Source: a bacterium (lineage in GTDB: Bacteria > Thermosulfidibacterota > Thermosulfidibacteria > Thermosulfidibacterales > JALWSI01). From it: 12,830 bases of DNA. The notes beneath the pieces were generated by a model. It was not told the DNA's origin. It made no database searches and saw only the letters and a program-made list of their open reading frames with translations. Below are positions 1-6,430 of this stretch, one piece after another; positions within the stretch are counted from its first letter, which is position 1, and every line of letters starts with the position of its first letter. A program made the position numbers and the translations under genes. The DNA lies in NCBI GenBank assembly GCA_027080315.1, contig JALWSI010000206.1:1-12830 (forward strand). Reading direction: 5' to 3'.

Positions 1-46
1 AGGTATCAAAGGGATAGATCTTCACATTTGTGATCTCAATTGCCAA
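1..46 (-). CDS. 5' end of a gene downstream of purD, possibly SpoVG family (partial)
   Basis: Three bases after the purD stop (TAG, 52-50) an open frame starts at a TTG (46-44) and runs off the window edge. The 15 visible residues read MAIEITNVKIYPFDT. The core 'EITNVKIYPFDT' resembles the N-terminus of SpoVG-family proteins, which are small nucleic-acid-binding regulators that typically begin M-E-I/V-T-x-V-(K/R)-(I/V). A GGGA lies 6 nt before the TTG and a stronger GAGGAGG about 12 nt before it. A GTG at 25-23 is an alternative start. The tight spacing suggests it is the next gene of the recA-pilT-alaS-purD operon. Fifteen residues cannot settle the family, so the product call is tentative. 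Confidence 0.33.
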   Translation of the reverse strand, partial: MAIEITNVKIYPFDT

Positions 47-49
47 GAG

Positions 50-1327
50 CTATCCCAACCTCCTCAACGCCTTGGCACCTATGTCTTTACGGTACTGAAC
101 CCCCTCCCAAGAAATAAGGGAGACGGCTTCATAGGCCCTATCAATGGCCTCTTTTATACCATCCCCTAAAGCGGTGACTCCCAGCACCCTGCCCCCATTG
201 GTGACTATCTTTCCGTCCTTCAGGGTAGTGCCTGCGTGGAATACCACCACATTCTCAAGCTTAGAGACCTCCTCCAAACCGCTAATAGGATAGCCCTTTT
301 TGTAGGAACCAGGGTATCCCCCTGAGGCCATCACTACACACACCGAGGCCTGAGGAAGGTACTCAAGCTCCACCTGATCAAGGGTGCCATCAATGGAGGC
401 CAGAAGCGCAGGAACCAGATCGCTCTTCATTCTGAAGAGTATGGGTTGTGCCTCTGGATCACCAAACCTCACATTGTACTCCAGCACCTTTGGCTCATTA
501 TCGGTGATCATCAGACCGGCGTAGATCACCCCCTTAAAGGGGTGTCCCATCTCCTTCATTCCCTCCACCACCGGTTTCATCACCCTCTCCATCACCTTAT
601 GGTGCACCTCAGGGGTGATCACAGGGGCAGGGGAATATGCCCCCATCCCTCCGGTGTTGGGGCCCTTGTCTCCGTCAAATATGGGCTTGTGGTCCTGAGA
701 TCCCGCCAAGGGATAGATATGTTCTCCATCGGTTATTGCAATGAAAGAGGCCTCCTCCCCTGTGAGGAACTCCTCAACAACCACCCTGTTCCCGGCATCG
801 CCAAAGGCCCTTTCAACCATGATCTTGTCAACGGCCGCCAAGGCCTCTTCAAGGGTGTAACAGACAAGAGCGCCTTTGCCCGCTGCCAGGCCATCGGCCT
901 TCACCACTATGGGAGCTCCCTTGGCCTTAATGTAATCCTTTGCCTTCTCAGGATCATCAAAAATCTCATACTCAGCAGTGGGAATACCGTAGCGCCTCAT
1001 GAAATCCTTGGAAAAGGCCTTGCTTCCTTCCAGCTGAGCCGCCTTTTCGCTGGGGCCAAAGATGCGCAGGCCTTCAGACTCAAAGCGATCAACTATGCCT
1101 TTGCACAGGGGATCTTCAGGGCCCACCACTGTGAGGTCTATGCCCTCCTTCTTTGCAAACTGAGTCAGTGCATCAAAATCGTCGGGTGCTATTGGGACAC
1201 AGGTGGCGTCCTGGGCAATTCCCGCATTCCCAGGAGCCGCATAAACCTTCTCAACAAGGGGGCTTCTCTTTATTTTCCATGCCAGTGCGTGTTCTCTGCC
1301 ACCTCCTCCAACAACAAGAACCTTCAT
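50..1327 (-). CDS. purD: Phosphoribosylamine--glycine ligase (GARS)
   Basis: This 425-residue cytoplasmic enzyme joins glycine to 5-phosphoribosylamine using ATP, the second step of de novo purine synthesis. The length is normal for bacterial PurD. Visible motifs are the N-terminal glycine-rich GGGGREHA (7-14), the ATP-grasp nucleotide-binding stretch VVKADGLAAGKG (141-152), a GPNTGGMGAYSP segment (222-233) and the PurD signature RFGDPEAQ (287-294). The C-terminal domain carries the usual GGYPGSYKKGYPI (336-348). The ATG overlaps the alaS stop by 4 nt (ATGA), which implies translational coupling. A good Shine-Dalgarno GGGAGGTGA lies just upstream, inside alaS. It is monofunctional, with no fused PurM or PurN. 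No other purine genes are visible in the window. Confidence 0.97.
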   Translation of the reverse strand: MKVLVVGGGGREHALAWKIKRSPLVEKVYAAPGNAGIAQDATCVPIAPDDFDALTQFAKKEGIDLTVVGPEDPLCKGIVDRFESEGLRIFGPSEKAAQLEGSKAFSKDFMRRYGIPTAEYEIFDDPEKAKDYIKAKGAPIVVKADGLAAGKGALVCYTLEEALAAVDKIMVERAFGDAGNRVVVEEFLTGEEASFIAITDGEHIYPLAGSQDHKPIFDGDKGPNTGGMGAYSPAPVITPEVHHKVMERVMKPVVEGMKEMGHPFKGVIYAGLMITDNEPKVLEYNVRFGDPEAQPILFRMKSDLVPALLASIDGTLDQVELEYLPQASVCVVMASGGYPGSYKKGYPISGLEEVSKLENVVVFHAGTTLKDGKIVTNGGRVLGVTALGDGIKEAIDRAYEAVSLISWEGVQYRKDIGAKALRRLG

Positions 1328-3972
1328 GAGTCACCTCCCAAACTCTTACTCACCTCTTCGTAAAAGGTATCAAGGGACTTCTGAAGCAGCTCAACCTTCT
1401 TGCCCCCTGCCTGGGCAAGATCTGGACGCCCTCCACCTCCTCCACCAGCCACAGAGGCCACGGCCTTGGCCAGCTTGCCTGCGTGAAGCTGGGGAGTAAG
1501 ATCTTTACTAACCCCGCACACGTATTGAATGGCCCCTTCTTTCTTGGTGGCAAGAATGAGGGCGGTATTTCCCAGCTTTGATTTGAGACGGTCAACCATG
1601 TTTCTCATGATGTCAGCATCAACCCCTTCAACCTCAGCAGCCAGCACCTTCACTCCGTTCATATCCCTTGCCAAAGCGGCTAAGGAATCAACCTGCATCC
1701 TGGCAAGCCGCTCTTTTGTGCGGTTTAGCTCCTGCTCAAGACCCTTAAGATGGGAGATAAGCTGCTCAACCTTGGCTGCCTCTTCTCCCGATTTTGCCTT
1801 GGTAAACTCCCTAATCTTCTGCAGAATCTCGTTCTGCTCCCTTACGTTCTGTAAAAGAGAGGCCCTGGCCACTGCCTCTATTCTCCGCACACCAGCAGCT
1901 ACTCCTCCCTCGTGAATGATCTTTAGTCCACCTATGTTGCCTGTGGCAGAAACATGGGTGCCTCCGCACAGCTCCACACTGAAATCGCCTACCTGAACCA
2001 CCCTAACCTTATCCCCGTACTTCTCACCAAAGAAGGCCATGGCACCGGTCTTAAAAGCCTCGTCCAAGGTCATAATCTTGGTGGTCACAGGTATATCCTC
2101 CCAGATCTTCTGGTTAACTATCTCCTCTATCTGCAAGATCTCTCCAGGTGAGAGCCCAGAGAAATGGGTAAAGTCAAAGCGAAGGCGGTTTGGGGTAACC
2201 AAAGAACCGGCTTGTTTCACATGCTCGCCCAGCACCTCTCTCAAAGCAGCGTGAAGCAGATGGGTAGCGGTATGGTGAGACATGGTGTTCCAGCGCTTTG
2301 ACTCATCCACCTTGGCCTTCACAGGCTCGCCTCTTTTTATGGTCCCCTTTAACATCTTGCCGTGGTGCAAAAAGACCCCTTTAGGACTCTTCTGGGTATC
2401 GTGAACGGCAAAGACCCCGTTCTCACCAGAGATCACCCCAGAGTCTCCTATCTGACCTCCAGACTCGCCGTAGAAGGGGGTGGCTTTCAGCACCAACACC
2501 CCTCCTTCGCCTTCAGAGAGTGCTTCCTTCTCCTCGTCTCCCTGCAAAACAGCAACAACCTCTGTATTTGCCTCTAAGCTCTCGTAACCCAGGAACTGGG
2601 TTGGACCAAATCTATCCTCAAGCTCGCGAATAGCCGGAGAGATCTCTTCCTCACCAGAACCGGTCCAGGACATGCGGGCCATTTCCCTCTGGCGTTCCAT
2701 CTCCTCCTCAAAGCCCGCCATGTCTATTGAAAGGCCCTTCTCTTCTGCAATGTCCTGGGCAAGGTCAAGGGGAAAGCCATAGGTATCGTAAAGGCGGAAT
2801 ATCTCTTTGCCTGAGATGCTCTTTTTACCCTTTTCAATGGTCTTCTCTATGAGCTCGTCCATTATGGCCATGCCCTGGTCCAAGGTCTTGGCAAACCTCT
2901 CCTCCTCCATGCTGGCCACCTTGCTGACAAACTCTTTGGCTTCAACCAGCTCAGGATAGACATGCCCCATGCTTTCCGCCACCGTGCTGGTAACTGCCGA
3001 TAAGAAAGGCTCGTTTATTCCAAGAAGCCTGCCATGTCTTGCAGCACGTCTGATGATGCGTCGCAGCACGTATCCCCTACCCTCGTTAGAAGGCAGCACT
3101 CCGTCGGTTATGAGAAAGGCCGTTGCCCTGGCGTGATCCGCAATAACCCTTATTGAGACATCAGAGTCGGGGTTCTCTTTGTAACCCACGCCGGAGAGCT
3201 CGCAGACCCTATTGATGAGGGGAGCAAACACATCAACGTCAAAGTTGCTCTTAACCCCCTGAAGGACCGCAGCCATTCTCTCAAGTCCCATTCCAGTGTC
3301 AATGCTGGGCTTTGGTAGAGGGGTCATCTTGCCGCTCTCGTCTCTGTTGAACTGCATGAAGACAAGGTTCCATATCTCTAAGAACCTGTCGCAATCGCAG
3401 TAGATGTCGCAATTTGGGCCACAGGCCATCTCTTCTCCCTGATCGTAGATGATCTCTGAGCATGGACCACAGGGACCAGTATCTCCCATGGCCCAGAAGT
3501 TGTCCTTTTCGTCCATGCGTACGATTCTGTCTGAAGGAACCCCTACCTCCTTCTGCCAGTACTCAAAGGCTTCGTCGTCGTCTCTGAATATGGTTATCCA
3601 AAGGCGCTCTTTTGGCAGCTTGTACACCTCGGTGAGAAGCTCCCAGGCGAATAGAATGGCCTCGCGTTTGAAGTAGTCGCCAAAGGAGAAGTTACCCAGC
3701 ATCTCAAAGAAGGTGTGGTGCCTTGCAGTTCTACCCACATTCTCAAGATCGTTGTGTTTACCCCCGGCCCTTACGCACTTCTGGCAAGAGGTAGCCCTTG
3801 TGTATCCTCTGTCTTCAAAGCCCAAAAAGCAGTCTTTAAACTGCACCATACCGGCGTTGGTGAAGAGCAAGGTTGGATCCCCCTTAGGCACCAAAGGAGA
3901 GCTCTTAACCCTTGTGTGCCCCTTGTCTTCAAAATACCTCAAATAGGTCTCTCTAACCTCATCTGTTGTCAT
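1324..3972 (-). CDS. alaS: Alanyl-tRNA synthetase
   Basis: This 882-residue class II synthetase charges tRNA-Ala and edits mischarged Ser/Gly-tRNA-Ala. The domain order is canonical. The catalytic core includes LLFTNAGMVQFKDCFLG (35-51), the motif-2 region HHTFFEMLGNFSFGDYF (85-101) and motif 3 GMGLERM (227-233). The tRNA-recognition region RRIIRRAARHGRLLG (304-318) follows. The editing domain has the metal ligands HxxxH (H567, H571) and CxxxH (C669, H673). A coiled-coil stretch (about 715-765) precedes the C-Ala domain with its glycine-rich AGGGGGGRPDLAQAGG (842-857). A Cys-rich loop (C184, C188, C192, C194) sits in the catalytic domain and is familiar from related AlaRS. The ATG is preceded by AGGAGAAGGAG. 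The gene starts 16 nt after the pilT stop, and its own stop overlaps the purD start. Confidence 0.98.
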   Translation of the reverse strand: MTTDEVRETYLRYFEDKGHTRVKSSPLVPKGDPTLLFTNAGMVQFKDCFLGFEDRGYTRATSCQKCVRAGGKHNDLENVGRTARHHTFFEMLGNFSFGDYFKREAILFAWELLTEVYKLPKERLWITIFRDDDEAFEYWQKEVGVPSDRIVRMDEKDNFWAMGDTGPCGPCSEIIYDQGEEMACGPNCDIYCDCDRFLEIWNLVFMQFNRDESGKMTPLPKPSIDTGMGLERMAAVLQGVKSNFDVDVFAPLINRVCELSGVGYKENPDSDVSIRVIADHARATAFLITDGVLPSNEGRGYVLRRIIRRAARHGRLLGINEPFLSAVTSTVAESMGHVYPELVEAKEFVSKVASMEEERFAKTLDQGMAIMDELIEKTIEKGKKSISGKEIFRLYDTYGFPLDLAQDIAEEKGLSIDMAGFEEEMERQREMARMSWTGSGEEEISPAIRELEDRFGPTQFLGYESLEANTEVVAVLQGDEEKEALSEGEGGVLVLKATPFYGESGGQIGDSGVISGENGVFAVHDTQKSPKGVFLHHGKMLKGTIKRGEPVKAKVDESKRWNTMSHHTATHLLHAALREVLGEHVKQAGSLVTPNRLRFDFTHFSGLSPGEILQIEEIVNQKIWEDIPVTTKIMTLDEAFKTGAMAFFGEKYGDKVRVVQVGDFSVELCGGTHVSATGNIGGLKIIHEGGVAAGVRRIEAVARASLLQNVREQNEILQKIREFTKAKSGEEAAKVEQLISHLKGLEQELNRTKERLARMQVDSLAALARDMNGVKVLAAEVEGVDADIMRNMVDRLKSKLGNTALILATKKEGAIQYVCGVSKDLTPQLHAGKLAKAVASVAGGGGGGRPDLAQAGGKKVELLQKSLDTFYEEVSKSLGGDS

Positions 3973-3988
3973 ACTCTATCTCCTTCTC

Positions 3989-5233
3989 CTAAAACCTAAC
4001 GATAGAACCCTTGGAGCCAGTGCCGCCAAAGGGCTTATCTTCCACATCTATTCCACTCCCAAAGGGATCGCTACTAATCACCTTTTCTGCCTCTTTGCTC
4101 TTTTTCTCCATCTCCAGCTTGGTCATCTCTGCTGCCGAGAGGATTCCTCTAACCTTGAGCTTGAACTCGTCTGGCCTGGAGCACTGGGCAAGTGCCTCCT
4201 CAAAGGTTATGAGATCGCTCTTGTAGAGCTCAAAGAGTGACTGATCAAAGGTCTGCATACCGTACTGAGACTTACCCTCGGCTATGAGATCCCTTATGGC
4301 CGCAAACTTCTCAGGCTCAAGTATGGCCTCCCTGATAGCCGCAGTGGCGATGAGAATCTCCATGGCAGGCACACGACCACCGCCCTTTTTGGGAACAAGG
4401 CGCATAGAGATAGAAGCCTTAAGCACAGAGGCAAGCTGTATCCTGATCTGCTCCTGCTGATAAGGGGGGAAAACCGAGATAACCCGGTTGATGGTTTCTG
4501 GGGCATCTAAGGTGTGAAGGGTTGAAAAGACAAGGTGACCCGTCTCTGCCGCCAAGATAGCCGTCTCAATGGTCTCTAAATCTCGCATCTCTCCAACCAG
4601 AATCACATCGGGATCCTGACGCAAAGAGGCCTTTAGTGCGCTTGAGAAGTTCTCAACGTCTGACCCAATCTCCCTCTGGGCAATTATGCTCTTCTTGTCG
4701 GTGAAGAGAAACTCTATGGGATCCTCAATGGTTATGATGTTTCTGCTATCGTGAAGGTTGATGTGCTCAATCATGGCGGCCAAGGTGGTGGACTTTCCTG
4801 AACCTGTGGTTCCTGTAACCAGAATCAGCCCCCTTCTCTCCATGGCCAGATCCTTGATCACAGGGGGAAGGTTCAGCTCGTCTATGTTGGGAATCTCAGA
4901 GGGTATATGCCTCATAACAATTGAGAGCACTCCCCTCTGCCTGAAGATACTCACCCTGAACCTGCCTATTCCCTCCGCATCATAACCACACTCCTCCCCC
5001 ATTCCCTCTGCAGAGACAAAACCCTTCTTGGAGTAAGGAAGAAGATGATAGGCGATATCCTCAATATCCTGAGGGGTGAGCACTGGAAACTTCTCCATCT
5101 TGGTGAGCTTTCCATCTATGCGAAAGACGGGATGAATCCCCACCTTAAGATGGATGTCGGAGGCCCTCTTGGCCACCATCTCCCCCAGCATTGCGTCTAC
5201 TTTATCTCTGGTCCACTTGACCCCATCGGCCAT
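3989..5233 (-). CDS. PilT/PilU-family type IV pilus retraction ATPase
   Basis: This 414-residue hexameric secretion-type ATPase of the inner-membrane face powers pilus disassembly in twitching motility and DNA uptake. Visible motifs are Walker A GTTGSGKST (141-149), the Asp box NIITIEDPIEF (165-175), Walker B DPDVILVGEMRD (207-218) and the His box TGHLVFSTLHT (231-241). The N-terminal PAS-like domain has ASDIHLKVG (24-32). The stretch AAIRDLIAEGKSQYGMQTFDQSL (311-333) lies where PilT has its AIRNLIRE motif. The following 'GMQTFDQSLFELY' is closer to PilU-like members, so pilT versus pilU is left open. A charged C-terminal tail of about 45 residues (370-414) goes beyond the core family fold. 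It starts 3 nt after the recA stop, and the recA end supplies a GGAGAG ribosome-binding site. No other pilus gene is in the window. Confidence 0.93.
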   Translation of the reverse strand: MADGVKWTRDKVDAMLGEMVAKRASDIHLKVGIHPVFRIDGKLTKMEKFPVLTPQDIEDIAYHLLPYSKKGFVSAEGMGEECGYDAEGIGRFRVSIFRQRGVLSIVMRHIPSEIPNIDELNLPPVIKDLAMERRGLILVTGTTGSGKSTTLAAMIEHINLHDSRNIITIEDPIEFLFTDKKSIIAQREIGSDVENFSSALKASLRQDPDVILVGEMRDLETIETAILAAETGHLVFSTLHTLDAPETINRVISVFPPYQQEQIRIQLASVLKASISMRLVPKKGGGRVPAMEILIATAAIREAILEPEKFAAIRDLIAEGKSQYGMQTFDQSLFELYKSDLITFEEALAQCSRPDEFKLKVRGILSAAEMTKLEMEKKSKEAEKVISSDPFGSGIDVEDKPFGGTGSKGSIVRF

Positions 5234-5236
5234 AGA

Positions 5237-6304
5237 CTACTCTCCACCCTTCTCCTGTTTTGGTTCTTTATCACCCTCCTGTGAACTCCCAGCCACAGGT
5301 AATCCCCACTTCTCCCTCAACTTATTGGCTATCTCGTTGAACACCTCAGAATTCTCCTTCAAGAACTCCTTAACCTTCTCCCTTCCCTGGCCAAGTCTAA
5401 GGTCGTTGTAAGAGAACCAAGTTCCGCTTTGCCTAACAATGTTCTCTTTAAGGGCTCCGTCCAAAACACACCCTTCCTTTGAGATACCCTGGCCATACAT
5501 GATGTCAAATTCAGCGCTCCTGAAAGGAGGAGCAAGTTTGTTCTTAACAACCTTGGCCCTTGCCCTTATGCCTATGGGCTCGTCTCCCCGGGCCTTGAGG
5601 GTACCAATCCGTCGCACGTCTATTCTCACCGAGGCGTAAAACTTCAGGGCCATCCCACCTGTGGTGGTCTCGGCAGCGGCGGCTCCGTAACCAAACCCGC
5701 CTATCTTTGACCTCACCTGATTAATAAAAACCAGCGCCGTTCTTGATTTGCTAACCACTCCTGTGAGTTTTCTAAGGGCCTGGGACATGAGCCTCGCCTG
5801 GAGACCCACGTGGCTGTCTCCCATCTCACCTTCAATCTCGGCCTTTGGAACCAAAGCGGCCACAGAGTCTATCACTATAACATCCACAGCCCCGCTTCTC
5901 ACTAAGGTCTCGGCGATCTCCAAGGCTTGTTCACCTGTGTCAGGCTGAGAAACCAAGAGGTTGTTGGTATCAACCCCAAGGTTTCTCGCATAAACTGGAT
6001 CAAGGGCGTGCTCAGCGTCTATGAACGCCGCAACACCTCCATCCTTTTGGGCCTCTGCCACCACGTGAAGGGCAAGGGTGGTCTTTCCAGAAGCCTCGTT
6101 ACCATAAACCTCGGTTATTCTTCCCCGAGGGATACCGCCTATCCCAAGGGCAGCATCCAGGTTTATGGCACCAGTGGAGATGGCTGAAACCTCCATAACT
6201 TTCTTATCGCTACCAAGAACCATTATGGAGCCTTTTCCAAACTCCCTCTCTATCTGGGATATGGCCCCTTGAATCGCCTTCTCTCTCTCTTGCGGTAAAG
6301 CCAT
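5237..6304 (-). CDS. recA: Recombinase RecA, with an atypical L2 loop
   Basis: This 355-residue strand-exchange recombinase and SOS co-protease has a normal family length. Visible motifs are the N-terminal oligomerisation helix, Walker [10 protein letters not shown] (68-76, with Asn in place of the usual Pro), the [10 protein letters not shown] segment carrying the catalytic Glu (E98), Walker [13 protein letters not shown] (140-151), and NQVR (195-198) with the ATP-sensing Gln. The [12 protein letters not shown] stretch (221-232) and YGQGI (270-274) are also present. L2 reads [17 protein letters not shown], not the usual IGVMFGNPETTTGG, so it is three residues longer with Ala in place of Asn-Pro. 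The acidic/polar C-terminal tail (340-355) is family-typical. The ATG has a strong GGGAGGAG upstream. It is the promoter-proximal gene of the operon. recX, a common recA neighbour, is absent between recA and alaS. Confidence 0.98.
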   Translation of the reverse strand: MALPQEREKAIQGAISQIEREFGKGSIMVLGSDKKVMEVSAISTGAINLDAALGIGGIPRGRITEVYGNEASGKTTLALHVVAEAQKDGGVAAFIDAEHALDPVYARNLGVDTNNLLVSQPDTGEQALEIAETLVRSGAVDVIVIDSVAALVPKAEIEGEMGDSHVGLQARLMSQALRKLTGVVSKSRTALVFINQVRSKIGGFGYGAAAAETTTGGMALKFYASVRIDVRRIGTLKARGDEPIGIRARAKVVKNKLAPPFRSAEFDIMYGQGISKEGCVLDGALKENIVRQSGTWFSYNDLRLGQGREKVKEFLKENSEVFNEIANKLREKWGLPVAGSSQEGDKEPKQEKGGE

Positions 6305-6334
6305 CTGGCTCCTCCCTAAGCTTCAGTAAGTGTT

Positions 6335-6343
6335 GAACAGTTC
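6335..6343. promoter_or_regulatory. Palindromic GAACAGTTC upstream of recA (candidate operator)
   Basis: A perfect GAAC-1-GTTC palindrome sits 31-39 bp upstream of the recA start in the 126-bp divergent region between recA and the protease gene. GAAC/GTTC half-sites are also the arms of Gram-positive LexA boxes, but those are separated by 4 bp, not 1. recA is a classic SOS gene, so an operator here is plausible. The match to any known LexA consensus is incomplete. Confidence 0.22.
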
Positions 6344-6373
6344 TGCGCTAAGGTTTACCATGGAAGCTCTACG

Positions 6374-6400
6374 TTGGCAACGGAAAGAGAAGCATATAGA
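6374..6400 (+). promoter_or_regulatory. Weak candidate promoter for the S8 protease gene
   Basis: TTGGCA (6374-6379) resembles a -35 hexamer and TATAGA (6395-6400) a -10, with a short 15-bp spacer. Transcription would start near 6407, ahead of the preferred GTG start at 6431. The spacer is below optimum, so this is a tentative call. Confidence 0.2.
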
Positions 6401-6430
6401 AACTGGGCTATCACTATTAAGGAAGAGAGG

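Noticed and set aside
446-1363. Long plus-strand open frame (305 codons) opposite purD
   Set aside because: His/Leu-rich low-complexity translation with no domain; it is an antisense shadow of the well-supported purD gene and crosses the purD-alaS junction.
3390-3423. Cys cluster (C184, C188, C192, C194) in AlaRS as a novel metal site
   Set aside because: This Cys-rich loop (CGPxC...CDCDR) is familiar from AlaRS of related bacteria, so it is not new.
6374-6430. TTG at 6374 as the start of the S8 protease
   Set aside because: It would put 19 polar residues before the signal peptide. The GTG at 6431 has AAGGA at 7 nt and directly gives a proper n-region and hydrophobic core.
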